From: Hymenolepis diminuta
Taxonomy: Eukaryota; Platyhelminthes; Cestoda; Cyclophyllidea; Hymenolepididae
Direction: 5' to 3'
Assembly: GCA_900708905.1 (NCBI GenBank)
Contig: CAADRB010000076.1
Location: 329,205 to 393,204, forward strand
Length of the DNA: 64,000 nt
Shown here in pieces: positions 1-12,313 of the stretch. The position numbers and the translations under genes were made by a program. The notes under the pieces were generated by a model. That model ran no database searches. It had not been told where the DNA came from and saw only the letters and a program-made list of their open reading frames with translations. Each line of letters starts with the position of its first letter. The first letter of the stretch is position 1.

Positions 1-2872
1 AGAGTCCTAATTATTTCGGGACAGTACTTCTGACTCAAATCTAAAACAGCCTAATTTTAACTAGACTACCAAATATACCCAGGAAATACTGTCTCTTAAT
101 AAAATTTAAAGTAGAAAAAAGGAAAAAATTTGCTCCACTGAGTTAACAAGGCAAAAAATGCTAAAGTAAAAGTGACATTTAGAAGAGAAAAAGGACGGAC
201 TAAACAAAATTCTATTATGTCTAGTTGAACATATAACCAAGGGGAAAAAGTTGTTTTCTATTTCAAATATAAACTGATAGAGACAAGGGCCTACTATGAA
301 ACGAGCAAAAATGGCAAGTGAAGCAAAAGTGCCATTGATTATCATCATATGACTGCAAATCTGCCTCCTGACAAGTCATTGTGAGGGGAGCAGTATTTCG
401 ATAGTCTCATTTCGTGGAAAGCATCAAATTGTTTCTCAGCTGCGATTTAGCAATACTTAAAGCGTTAGCGTATGTTAAATTACCATATATTGGGAAGCCT
501 TAATCTTCTAAGTTAAACGAAAATCGAACAAATGGAGGGGTATAACAGTCTGATTTAGTCATTAGTCTACATAATCATACCTAATATCTAGCGTTACTGA
601 TTTTTCTCCATGTACGGAGAACCAATAACAAAGCTTTCTGAGTGGACACAATTCTGTTTGGTCATTAGAATTTGTCAGAATGAATGATTTTATCCAATAA
701 TCGACTTCCTTCAACTACAACACACTCGCACGAAAAGGCGACCGAGAACAAATAGCAGCTCATTATTAAAACCCTTAAGCCATAATTATTCACTGGTAAA
801 TATGAGTGAAAATAAAAAGAACTCATTTATAAAATCAGAAGAAACGAATTCGATTTAATAAATAATTACGATTTAAAGTTAAACATGATTTCGAGCAGGT
901 TCCCATTCCAAAGTAAAATTATAAACGTATGATTGATGATCGCATGGGGAGATTACCGCGTTAAGCGTCATTTTGCAGCGTTATTTAATGTGCTACAGAT
1001 CAAAATATGGAAATGACTCACTAACTACCTTCAAAGCAATTTGCGCGGTTATATTTTGTGGGTATATGAGATTAGAGTGAGACGGCTCTACTCCACTCGT
1101 TACGCTACCGCATACGACGAAAACAACCCATTTATCGGTGCAGACGATCTAGACAGTAAAATCATAAATTTGGCAGAAATCAAACTGCGTCAGATAACTC
1201 ATATATCACCCACCTCATGGATCACTATTACATTATCATCATTACAGCTAATGCTACATATTACACGAAACTTAGAATAAATTATGTTATTGTTTATCCT
1301 GATAGCTTTCATCCTCATTAGTTAAAAGTTTCAAACCAATATAAAAGATTCCGTCAGTATTTGACCTGGAATCCAAGAAAACGTTTCGGAGCCATTTCGA
1401 CTCAATACATAGCGAGTGGTAACTCTAATCAACCAGTGAATTTCGAACCCAAGCTATCTCGTGATTAGGGAACAATGAATAAAGGGAATTAATTAATTTC
1501 ATAAGATATTAATCCCTAGTTAAATTAGCTTTGGAAGTTTGGGTAAGAAAAAAGCCAACATTGCACATCTGACACAGCAGGTGGAGATTATGATCAACCG
1601 CACCGGTTGAAATTGGTCAAGAAAAGGAGAATAGAATATGGCTGTTTTATTAGAGATGTCCCAAGTATGGTACTCCTCTGCTTAAGGTAACTGGTGGGAT
1701 TTATTGTGGTGGCAAAAATTATACCGAAGAACCATTTTAAGAGAAAACCAATAAGTGAAACATATCATTCGCCCAAACATTATTGTGACTCTGGTGGTAA
1801 ATAACAAGGTAAGTGTTGTACTTTAGTCAGCAGTGGTTGCCATGGTTTAAAAAACAACTCACTACGGAAGCATACAAATGAACTCCACTTTCGGTGATAA
1901 TTTCAACAGGAAATAGCGTAAGTTTTTCAGTGAAATATGAACAGATGTACATGCATTTACCGAAAATTTCGGCTCTAAATTAGATCCAGCCTAAGTTATG
2001 AAATCTGTGCTAAAGTTGAGATGAAAAAAATTCGTTGTGATTTAAGAAATGTAATTCACAGCTCGCAGACAGCAGCAGTTTTAAAACGAGAACAAATTGC
2101 ATTAACACCAAAAAGTATCCTTAAGAAAAGCTGAAACATTGATTTAAACTATCCTCGTCTACAGCTATATGGCACATTCAATCAGCTCCGAAGAATTTGA
2201 GCGCGTGTATTCTGACTTAACGAATATATTTCTTAAACGCATGAGATAAACGGCAAACTGAGGCACACGTAAAAGGAAGCTAATGGCGCCAATTGTATGC
2301 ATTTTTTAGCGGAGAAGGAGATGCTCATATATTATATTATAAACAAAATGAAGTCTAATGACTTACAATTATTTATTTCTTGATGACTCATATAATGTTA
2401 TAGGCAGCAGTTGCTCAACAATCACCTAGGAATTTCATCCTCAATTAAGTCTTTCAGGAAAACCATACTCAATTCTGAAGGCTAGATTCAAAAATGTACC
2501 GGATGATCGAATTTTTTCTGTAAACGATGCGATTAAAATAACCCGTAGCACTTCAGAACTTTTCACACCTGTAACCATGCTTCCCTGCCAATACATCACA
2601 TAATCACATAGAGATCACGCTAATAACGTATCTAGGCTATAGAAATAGCGACGTCATTAGTAAAAATATAAATGTGACACAAACAGCATAGAACAATCCC
2701 TATGCATACGGATTATTTCTTCACCAACACACATAATTCCTCTTCCTGACTTAGTCTGACTTCGATTGACTATAGTAGACTACCACTAATTGAATCGAAC
2801 CCTTAATTACACAAAAATAAAACATTGAAAAAGCATTAAAAATTAGGCAATAAAAGGTATAGTCGGGTTTAC
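1..2872. other. AT-rich non-coding stretch, likely intron/3' part of the unknown minus-strand gene
   Basis: No exon with convincing coding character and splice signals was found on either strand. The minus-strand gene whose exon ends at 2873 must continue into or beyond this stretch, because that exon ends in phase 1 at a good donor (G|GTAAAC). A degenerate piece resembling the body of the SINE-like repeat seen elsewhere lies near 1580-1640. Open frames here, for example 1041-1280 plus and 106-348 minus, have no family resemblance and look like chance. Confidence 0.5.
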
Positions 2873-5058
2873 CTAGTTCTAAATTCGACTGCGGCTTTTT
2901 CGTCCTTTGAGGTCGGAGTGACTTGGAGGTAGAAGTAGTATGGTTGTTATGACTATTGCTAGCACCTGCATTAACTGCACTACTTCCGCTTCCCGCACTA
3001 AGAGGTCGACGGGATTGATATTTGGGTGGACAAGGTGGACGCCTTTGAAGGGACCACTGATCGTCTCCCTCTTTTTCCTCTTCATGTGTTTGATCAAGAG
3101 TAGAAATTTTACTGACTGGGGAGGACTTGGAGACCCTAGGTGACGCTTCAGCATCCGAGTTGGTGGCAGTGCTATTATTGCTACTGTTAGCGCCTTCACT
3201 GTCTGAACTAGTGCTGTAGACGGCATTTGAGGGAGCGGCGAAATTCCACTGACGAACTGTCATCTCCTCCTTCTTGTTTCCTGAACGAGCATAAACGAGA
3301 TGATAAATATTCTTAGACAGTTAAGAAGAGATTATTCTAAATCGATATAATTCCCTAATGCGAATTCAAAAGGAGGTCGTTAAAACACTTAAGAACATAT
3401 ATGACCAAGAAATTGTTCCACCTTAGGTATCACATACAGCAAAGGATGATTGATTAATTCCATGAACCATTCTTCCTAATGAACCAATCTTGTCAACTTG
3501 AATACTCGAAAGGAGGTAAAATTAAAGCTTTGAATAAGAGAATCTAATTGACAAAGTGATACGAGAGAAATCGTTGATATATCAATTATTCCAATCAATT
3601 TTAACCAAAGTAAGACTTTATCAGAAAGAAATTTCCAACTTTCCATCACCTCATTTTCGTTTATGGATTAATGTTCAGATAATGCGTTTGAATAAAAAAA
3701 ATAAAGGAAATCAAAACAGAAAATAATAATTGTAATAACGATTTCAAATGTTGCACTTCTAAAGTGACAATTTCAAATATCCTTCTATGATGATAAAGAC
3801 AAATATTCTAATTAATACCAAAGTCCGAAAAATAGAAGAGCAAAATTTAGAATTCAAGGACAAAAAAGACAACTATAAAAAAATCAAATTATAGAAGCCC
3901 AGCATTTCAAGCTCAAAAGGAGTGAATTCTATAGTTCACACGTAAGCAAACTTCAGTAGTAAAACTATGCATCTATCTACCAATACAAAAGCGTCGAACA
4001 TGGACGTTCTGAACGAATTTATGCACTAGCGGCCATTAGTTTACTTAAACATACTTATGCAACGTATAAGAATCAATATAATTAACCTGCAAAACAACTA
4101 TACCAATATTCACTAATTTGGTATGTCTGATTGACAGAAAAAGAAAAATAAAAACTTTACAGTATATTAAAAAAATAAATTATGCTTTAATACATCAGAA
4201 AACATACCATTCGATTTGATCATCTTCGCTTTAGTCTGACCGACACCACGGTTCACGTAAAATGATCTATTAAAAGAAGGAAATATTCGTTATTTAATGA
4301 TCATGAGTGGAAAGACGAAGAGCAGGGGAACACACATGCGAGTGAAAAAAAGAACAGAGGAAACAGAGAATAACGATTCTCGAGCAATTAGAGTATGTCG
4401 ACTCCCGAGGGATAAACAGAAGCGGTTCATGCATCGACTTTTCATGCCAATAACAATGATAGCGGCGACATGCTCATGCTCAAACAGGATGACGCGAAAC
4501 CCGAGGGGTGTACCTTGATGGATTATGCGACCTCCGTTGATCTCCATCCCGTCCACGACGATGACATTTTACAAGCTTATCACGTTCATCGCTCGGGTTT
4601 TGCCCGCTGTGCAATTTTTCACCACCTTTTGACGCATTCAGAGAACGCTTAATCTCCTTTATATCCGAATTAATTGCTCGAACAAGTGAAGGACTGAATA
4701 GAGAGCACTGATGACGAATGGAATTCGCTAATTCTTCGTTGAATTTGAGATCATCATCATCAACATCATCACGATTTGAATCTTGGAAGTACTGTGTACT
4801 ATTGCATTCACGGTTTATAAGGGATGGAGAATATACAGGCTCAAAAAAATCCTGAATTACAGATTTGGAATTAGAATTGGATGGGAAGGTTGACTGAATA
4901 TTGATTGGAGAGTGTTTATTATCATTTGAAGATTCATCAATATCATTTTCTCCATCAGAAGAAAGTGGAATTTCAATTAGATCACCTGGCGGGATCTCAT
5001 CGACAAACTTCGAGAACTGACTTTGTCTCGAAGTATGACCAAAATAGGTTTCTTCCAT
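2873..5058 (-). CDS. Unrecognised Ser/Asn-rich acidic protein, 5' three coding exons (partial)
   Basis: Three exons join in frame on the minus strand: 5058-4514, 4266-4208 and 3280-2873, with junctions AAG|GTACAC...TAG|ATC and AATG|GTATG...CAG|GAAAC. The start is the ATG at 5056-5058 (MEETYFGHTSRQ). The joined product is at least 337 residues and still open at the donor at 2872, so the C-terminus is missing. The first exon gives an acidic, Ser/Asp/Asn-rich region with a DDVDDDD stretch, then a basic stretch ending RRSHNPSR. The middle exon adds SFYVNRGVGQTKAKMIKSN. The third exon gives KKEEMTVRQWNF followed by low-complexity Ser/Asn/Thr sequence with RRPPCPPKYQSRRP. No signal peptide or membrane span is visible. 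The protein looks largely disordered and nuclear or cytoskeletal. I do not recognise the family. Exon structure is fairly certain because two junctions restore frame; function is unknown. Confidence 0.7.
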
Positions 5059-7659
5059 CAAGAATGGGGTGTAACTTTTGTGTTAGAAAATCAACGACGA
5101 CTGTGTGCAAACTGGAAGAACTAAAATGTTTGATGAATTTTCATATGATGAATACTAACGAAAAATGTATAGTTTTGAAAGTAAAATGTTTATAAGAAAT
5201 GGGCAACTAATGGTAAGCATACATCTGCTGTTTAAATTGAAGCACCGAAATTAAATAATACAGCAAATTATTAGAAAGGTCTTGTTACATTGTAGAAAAA
5301 ATGACGTAGTCTGCAAAAAGGACTTAAAGCAATAATTTAATCAAGATGTCAAAGTAATAAAAAATATCAACGAAATAAATGTTTATTTAAAAGGTAAACG
5401 AAAGCATAAATTATTAATCGCAAAAATACTCTTCAGCTTACATTAGTTTGCTAGAACGTTATCCGCACGAACCGGGAAAATGACTATTAATAAGAACGAA
5501 AGTCATATGAGGACCAAACCCAACCTGTCTTTTCAAAAGATTTAGGTATTCATGATTAAATTTTATTTTAATTGTAAGTTTTTAGGTTTATAAAATATAT
5601 TTTGGGTAGTATTAGGATTTAATTTGGCCATTAGACATCGGAATAGTTGCTAATTGTCTAGACGATATCTCATAACATATAGAAGTCATGGCTTCTTTCG
5701 CAGATTTCTGATCCGATATATTTAAAAATAAGTCAAATGTATACTCAAGTAGTTTTCTACTATTCTACTCCTATTGCGTAATTCAGATAAAGTTACTGAA
5801 ATGTTAAAACTCACTGATTTCAAACTAATATATCTTCTTTTATGATACCCTAGCTCCCATTCGTGCGCAACCTTTGAATGAAATGATTTCCAACTCATCC
5901 ACTATGCTAATTAGCACTGACTACTGTACACAATGAACTTCAGTCGCAGGCGTTAGGTTTTCAGTCTGTATAGATCAGATTTATACATCTTAGATATGAC
6001 GATGGACTGGGCATGCATAAGTGCATTTTATGAGTTTTACCCTAATTATGCGTTCGTTAAAAAAAACTTCATTTCCGCTTTTCATGTCTCTTTGGTAATA
6101 AATTTGTCTTGTGTAATATTTTACATGACCTAACGACTCCTCTTTATAAAAAATTTTTGAACATATATTTTGTTCTCATTATTATTGATCAAACCACTAA
6201 AAGTAAAATTACGTCCAAATAAATAAAAGCTTCCTCCATGGCAAGGAATTAAAGGTAAGCACCACCAAAGCAAAAATATAAGCAGGGGGGAGCAAATATT
6301 TAGTATTTGGAGGAGTATTTCAATATCAATAAACCTTACCTCGATATCCAAGGATCAGAGAAGCTACACAATGTTTTGTGTACCAAACACGTACAGAATT
6401 GATTTGAGGTATTTCAGTGCCCCTATCGGTTTTCGCACCCGTTAACCGCGTATCATCATTTGAAGTAGTTAAATATTTCTTGTGACCTCTTGCAACATAT
6501 TCCTTCTGCGTCCGCTTATTTTTAAGTGCATAAATACAAGTTTATCTTTCTGTGCTTTTGATTCACAATTTTAAAATATTTTTGCCCTTACACTGTGTTG
6601 CAGTGGTAATCTATAAGGGACATCACTCACAGCAGCTCTACCCGACGGAATACTAATTACCTCCCTCATAAATGAAAACTACGCGAAGAAATGACACAAG
6701 GATTTGTCAGTTATATTATAGTGAAACCGGGGAGGCAAATTAAAATAGATATAACTCCTCGCTCAAACAAATTTTGGATTTCATTTTACCGAATATCCGT
6801 ATTCTTGTTATGATCTCTCCTTCTCTGAAAGAAACTGTAACCGACTCTTAGATTCCCTAAGAAATTGCATCAATTACAAATAAAATCCGACAAAACCACA
6901 ATACAAGACGATCCAAACCACTACATCGACACAAGACGCACGTTTTCACATCGATTTATATTATGCGCCATTTACAACCGTAATGTAAATAAATTCGTTC
7001 AAGTAAAAGGAAATTAAAAGGTGGAAAATAAAGAATCTTCCACATAAGAATTATTTTGAGGAAAATGTTATTTTCTTATTATGTCGTATCACTAATTCGC
7101 ATCTAATTTATTAGACGTCTTATCGTTCCGAGCGGCCAATCGTTTACTGTTATCTGCCATGTCCAACAAAATAACAGCCTAAACACTCGTAAACTCTTTC
7201 TGGCTGACTGCATAATGTTCAAGTATCTTCTGCTCAGAAGGGACGTTACCATTCGTGTTTTGTCAAAAAGGACGCTTTGCTACCGGACTTCGTATGCTCT
7301 GTCTTCAGATGCGCCACTCCCTTAACCCTCCAGCTTCCTTCTATTTATTACCACCTAGACATTTTATGCTTTATTTTTAAGACGTTACGATTATTTGGTT
7401 TCCCCTAGTAAATTAGTAGTTAGGTACTCCGAAATAAATCCATTTTAAAAGTGTTCCCTCGGTCTTTCCTTAGCTAATAATACTGACATACGCTTGAATT
7501 TGCTCTCATAAAAGAGAGAGAATTCGAATGAAATTAAATGCATTCTGCATCAATTAGGGAATCAGGTAATTAAGAAAAACAAATTGAAGAATAGAAGTCG
7601 TTAAACTTAACATTCTATTTACAGATATTAATACAAAAAAACAAAATATTAATTCAGAA
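5059..7659. other. Intergenic AT-rich stretch
   Basis: This lies between the start of the unknown minus-strand gene and the stop of the MED28 gene. I see no coding exon. The longest minus-strand frame (6130-6351) is hydrophobic, low complexity and unsupported by splice sites. The 5' regulatory region of the unknown gene should be within the first few hundred bases upstream of 5058, but no clear motif stands out. Confidence 0.5.
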
Positions 7660-8209
7660 TTACGCATCAGGTACGTAGACTACACCTTCCGTTAGCTTAA
7701 TAAAAATTTTAGAAAATTTGAAAATAAATTACCTTCTTATTGATAACATCAATAGAGGAAACATAAGCTGAAATCCTCCATCGCAAATAATGCACATATT
7801 TTCGCTTATCTTCCAATTCTTTCCGTAACTTGTTCAATTCCTGAGAAAAATATTACAATTATACAAGTAACATACATCAGCAAGTTCATATTCCGGACAT
7901 TTTGTATTTATAATGAGACGCTTGTGAATAAACCATGCATCCAAGGCACGACAGGAATCAATGAATTTTTCAGTGATATCACCTTAGAAAAAATGAACCT
8001 TAAAAGACGTTCAAGAAAAATATAGAAGAATATATACATTGGTATATTTACCAAATCGGCATTCAGTAAAATTCGACTGAGATGAGAAATCCATTGATGA
8101 CAGTGAGAGAAGTAGATTCTGCAGAAAATAAGATAGACAAATACCACAAGCTTACATCACATTGGCGTTCAAATTCCTCAAGAACGTCATCATTCTTTTG
8201 CTGTGCCAT
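7660..8209 (-). CDS. MED28: Mediator of RNA polymerase II transcription subunit 28
   Basis: Five small exons join in frame on the minus strand: 8209-8156, 8118-8052, 7982-7876, 7840-7733 and 7695-7660 (stop 7660-7662), giving 123 residues. All introns are GT-AG and three of the four are only 35-37 nt. The start MAQQKNDDVLEEFERQCD matches the N-terminal helix of MED28 (human ...DELESSFEAC). The third exon, with ITEKFIDSCRALDAWFIHKR, matches the conserved segment around [20 protein letters not shown]. The fourth (ELNKLRKELEDKRKYVHYLR) matches the coiled coil of the family. MED28 is a head-module-associated nuclear subunit of Mediator, which couples activators to RNA polymerase II. The human protein has 178 residues; the missing length is the Gly/Pro-rich N-terminal tail and part of the C-terminus. 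The last short exon (LTEGVVYVPDA) is the least certain part. Assignment is by remembered family similarity, not by a search. Confidence 0.85.
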
Positions 8210-8937
8210 TTCTATAAACGGGTGTCATTTGAATTTTATACAATATTTATTTGAAATTAGCAAATTCATTAGGATAAATCAAACATACATGAGCAAAACT
8301 AAAGGTAAACGAGAAAAAATAACACAAAATCGTGAAACATTACCGTTAGTATAAATAAAGTTACGAATAAAAATCATAGATCGCCTACCTCCTTGTCAAA
8401 TGTGTGTAAACAGTTTCATTGATTAAAACACTACTATTTGATATCAATGACAATTTAGCAAATTTTGATAAGTATTGCAATAAACGCTATAAAAATTAAT
8501 TTTTTAATTTAACGGTTTAAAGGTATTTGACTATTTTGTATTAAAGGCACTTTTTTGTGAATTTTTAAATCTAATGAAACCAGTTCATGTTTGCCTGTGC
8601 ATAAGATGAATTTTTACCGTTTTAAATTTCACTCATGTTTATCCGAAGTTCATTCTTTAATGACTTTATATATATATATTGTGAATTTAAATTTATTAAC
8701 TCTACAAGTCATTTGTGACCTAGGAATCTGTGAAATTACGAATTAGACAGTCCCACATTTTAAGTGATTGTATTTCTCCTCAAATTCAAGATTTGTAGAA
8801 GAAAGTTAATTTATCCATTATTCATTTAATAGTGAAGTCAACCTGCGTTAACTGAATAAAAAATTGTGCATAATTATTTTATTAATTATTTGATGTTAAA
8901 ATTAAATAATAAATATGGTATGTGATAATATCTTTTC
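8210..8937. other. Spacer between cathepsin B copy A and MED28
   Basis: This 0.7-kb stretch holds the 3' UTR of cathepsin B copy A and the 5' flank of MED28; both genes lie on the minus strand. No coding exon is visible. Confidence 0.55.
8878..8883 (-). terminator. Polyadenylation signal AATAAA of cathepsin B copy A
   Basis: A perfect AATAAA on the minus strand lies about 55 nt downstream of the stop codon at 8938-8940, in AT-rich sequence. Position and motif fit a short 3' UTR. Inferred from sequence only. Confidence 0.5.
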
Positions 8938-10361
8938 TCATTTTCGAGGTTTTGGAATTCCGGCATTGATATCGCCCTCAATTCCGCAGTGGTTGTGTCC
9001 ACGAAGTATTTTGAAAAAACCCCCATCTCCCCAATCTGAGTTCCAGGAGTTTGCACAAAGCCAATATTTTGCCCCATTCTCTTCTCCCCATCCAAGTATC
9101 TTCACTGCGTGACCTCCTAAAAATCCACCTTTCACATGTTGATAGACACCTGATCGGTATGTTAAGAAATCAGCATACACGATAAAGTCTGCTTCAACGG
9201 GCCCATTTGTTATTATTTCTTTCATTATCTCCAATTCATTCGCTCGAACGTTATATACACTGGCAGCTGAAGGGATAAATCTTTGCTTTATCAACGCCTT
9301 TATATCAATAGTCTTATGCATTAATTTTGAATATTACCGAAATACTTATCTGCATTATACTCCACACTATAGTTATCCGCACATTTTCTCAAGCACTTTG
9401 GGGTTCTTGCGTTTCCATGGCAGTCAGGTAGATTTCCTTCGGTGTGATGTTCACAAGGCGGAATTTCATATGGGCGACAGCCATCATGGCTATCATAAAG
9501 ACCTCCTGTTACAATTCCATCTTCAACCCAGTATTTCCAGGCATTTTCAGGTATGCCCCCATTACATCCAAAGCCACATTTGATACCACAGCAAGAGATC
9601 AAATCATCAGCGGATATTCTAACAACTTCCGTTCCATTTGAATGAATACATATTCGATCTGACATTGCCTCCACCGCTCCGAACGCCTAAAATGTTGATT
9701 AATGTAACCTGGTCTACTAATAAAAATTAAGTAGTTGAATGAAAGAATAGATTACATACCCAACAAGATCCACAATTCCCTTGATCCCGGATTTCTCCGA
9801 TGATGGAACACTTTGGCCAGGCTTTTCGTGCGTCAAATTCAGGAGGTAGAGCTGCCGTTTCTTCTAAAGATAAGCGGTAGGACTTTGTTCGAAGAGATGG
9901 CATTCCGGGATTGAGGATGCTGCCCATTTGGGTTCGAGAGGACAAAGCATCATGAAACCGTGTATTATGACCGGCTTTCCAAGTTGTATTTGCCTACTTG
10001 ATTGAAACAACCATTCTAAGTCTTATATTTCAGTAGCATTTTCAAATAGTAGTAACTTAATTAGAGGATTATTGGATTTGAAATCCAATACCACTGATAG
10101 AAAGGTAAAAAATATATAAATTTTCAATTTAAATATCGAGAGGAATATTATAGGTGACCAGACAAGCTAATATTAACAACTTTTTGTTTATATTCGATTA
10201 TATATGCTGCAACTGGCTACTTGTATGGTATTTAAGTAACAGACTTGAGAACTTGCCTTATTATTCACATAGTTTATAATATCCTCCAGCGGTTGATCTA
10301 GCAACGTATTTTTGGAAATTAAACTTGCAAGATACAGCATGAGAAGCTGTGAAATATGCAT
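8938..10361 (-). CDS. Cathepsin B-like cysteine peptidase (copy A)
   Basis: Secreted or lysosomal papain-family (C1A) peptidase. Four exons on the minus strand, 10361-10257, 9993-9760, 9686-9338 and 9266-8938, join to 338 residues. The start [16 protein letters not shown] is a hydrophobic signal peptide. A short propeptide follows with NTTWKAGHN, the cathepsin B propeptide hallmark. The mature enzyme begins near [12 protein letters not shown]. Catalytic Cys112 sits in QGNCGSCW, His282 in GGHAVKI and Asn302 in CANSWN. The occluding loop PPCEHH with His193/His194 is intact, so dipeptidyl-carboxypeptidase activity is expected. Glu326 in CGIEGD matches the S2-pocket Glu of cathepsin B. The N-terminus is shorter than in copy B: about 14 residues between signal and propeptide core are missing. 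Intron positions equal those of copy B. The first intron (10256-9994) has a GC donor (AAG|GCAAGT). Probable role is protein digestion or tissue/host-protein degradation, inferred from family. Confidence 0.92.
9994..10256 (-). other. GC-AG intron 1 of cathepsin B copy A
   Basis: The exon 1 boundary reads AAT AAG|GCAAGT and the acceptor reads CAAGTAG|GCAAATACAACTTGG. Using this GC donor gives [13 protein letters not shown], aligning exactly with [12 protein letters not shown] of copy B, whose intron at the same place uses GTGAAT. The rest of the donor (AAG|GCAAGT) has the strong consensus match typical of GC-AG introns. Confidence 0.75.
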
Positions 10362-10407
10362 AATCTTCAAGTGGGTGCGATTAGATTCAAGTCAAATTAA
10401 ACAAACA

Positions 10408-10422
10408 TTCATTATATATATG
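10408..10422 (-). promoter_or_regulatory. Possible TATA box of cathepsin B copy A
   Basis: TATATATAAT on the minus strand lies about 50-60 nt upstream of the start codon at 10361. Copy B has a similar TATATATG at nearly the same distance, which makes a shared core promoter plausible. The tract is simple AT repeat, so the call is weak. Confidence 0.3.
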
Positions 10423-12186
10423 AAACTGATTTAGGCAAGGTAGTCCATTGGTTGTCCGCATATTAAGAGATGATTGGAAGTACCATCAGTCATGACTTTG
10501 TCGTGAAATAAACAATCCAATGGAGATAAACAAAATCGTATGTTTCAAATTTTTTAGTGATATCCACTCAATGACCAGATGGTTTCTTAAGATTGGGAGC
10601 TAATTCCCTCCATTTACTTCAAATAAGAGGTGGATGAAACTACTTTTGAGGTGGTATTCACTTACCAACGATTACTATTCAGCATAATTTTTGGAATAAT
10701 AGAATAATTAATAAAGCGATTCTCTATATTACTAATCTAGTAATTATCATAAAGATTAAACACATTGCAGCAATTAAAAAATTTGAATTTTCAGTTCTGA
10801 AATCACAAACTTCTGGTTTAGGGGAGTTTTGGACCCCACGGAATCCATTTAATCGATTTCAATTTCTTCGTGTGTGGTCTTTTGCCTATTTTAGTAACTA
10901 ATCGATAAAGAAAATTAGCGCTTTCATCATTGCTTTAAATAATCCAGTAAATCATTATTCTAAAGATGCAGACAAAAGCCTACAAAAGCCATCTACATCT
11001 GCTAAGTTTCAAATAATGATAATACAAGGGCTGGGAATCGGCAGTGAGTAGCAAAATTCTACATTAGCCAGTTAAATGAAATTCCATAACAGATTTTCTT
11101 ATTTTATTGTACGTAGCTAATAGGACGCAACAAAACAGAGACTGACTACTCGGCCGGTATGCAGTTCTCCCAATCTGTAGCTGACTCTTCGAAGTTAACA
11201 AGCTCAGATAGCGCTCAAGATACCGACTCTCTCCACTAAATGGATTGAAGATATCTGTATTGTAATTGTTCCGCGAGTTCTCAAACCCCTATTCATCCCA
11301 TTCATTCTTTCTAAATAAATGGTCGGATTTTTCTTCCTCAAGCTTTTCCTCCTTCCTTAAATCATTGATCTTTACTTCTTCCTCATAACTTTGGCCTGGA
11401 CGAGTTGCTAGATCCAAAGTGGTCATTGTAAGAAATGTTTTGAATGCTAGAACCCAATATCACCAGCTAATGGCAGGAGTAAATAGCGTTTTAACCAAGG
11501 AAACGATTTTAAGACGGTTTTATGGACATTTCAATCTTTTCTAAAGAAATCTGCATTGATGGAATTATTTGACCTATTTGGAGTTGATAATTTTTCCATC
11601 CTTTGTGCATTTCGTCATTTAACACACTCCGTATTTCGAGTGGAAAATTCTGAAATTATAAAATTTTGAGGGAGATACGTGGAATTTCTTAATTACCTTT
11701 TTACCACCTGAATCATACGGAAAAAATAGGTTCAAGATATCGCCTTCAATCACTAACTTTTATCGTTTACTTCACATTAAGATCCTAAAAATGTAGTTTC
11801 TGCTGTTAAGATGTAGATTTCCATTAGATATTGCTAAGCTACCGTTGACTCAGACCGAAGGAGTGGAAAAGCAGGTGGCCTGAGTAGGACAAGAGTTTAA
11901 TAGAGAGATGGTACGAGATGCAATGTGATAAAAGTATCTGAACCTAAATAGTGGGAGAGAGGGGAGCACGGGTGTAAAAAATGTCCCACGAAATTCGTGT
12001 ATCACTAGGCCCTCATTTAGACCTCCAGATAGTATTTGCGGACCATCAGACGCTGGCTGGCTCTTCTTCCGAGTAAGGAGGAGATACTTAGTAGAATAGG
12101 TAGAACATGATTGGGTGGAAAATAATACAACTATTCTGATTGACTGGTGAGATCATAAGCACATACCGCTTCTTATCAAAAAATAC

Positions 12187-12313
12187 CTCTTTACATAATG
12201 AATAGTTTACGGTCAATCCAAAACCGGAATGGTGAGAGTTTTGTTCAAATAAGATGCCAAGAACAGCGTCACCCGCAAATTGATAAAAAAGTGATGGGCG
12301 ACTTGAAAACCGC
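12187..12313 (-). pseudogene. Isolated candidate exon, weakly CUB-domain-like
   Basis: On the minus strand a stretch bounded by CCACAG| and |GTATTT encodes RFSSRPSLFYQFAGDAVLGI followed by LFEQNSHHSGFGLTVNYSLC. The pattern (hydrophobic strand, acidic residue, then ..SGFGL.V.Y) recalls the end of a CUB domain. No neighbouring exon that would complete a gene was found, so it may be a lone relic or chance. The 127-nt length leaves it in phase 1. Confidence 0.25.

Noticed and set aside
2879..3226. 115-residue minus-strand open frame
   Set aside because: Alternative frame of the third exon of the unknown gene; only the frame of MTVRQWNF joins the upstream exons.
4290..4556. 88-residue minus-strand open frame continuing past the donor at 4513
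   Set aside because: It reads mostly intron sequence; splicing at AAG|GTACAC to ATCATTTTAC keeps the main frame and gives a better protein.
6130..6351. Hydrophobic minus-strand open frame near MED28
   Set aside because: Low-complexity AT-rich sequence, no splice support and not similar to the MED28 C-terminus.
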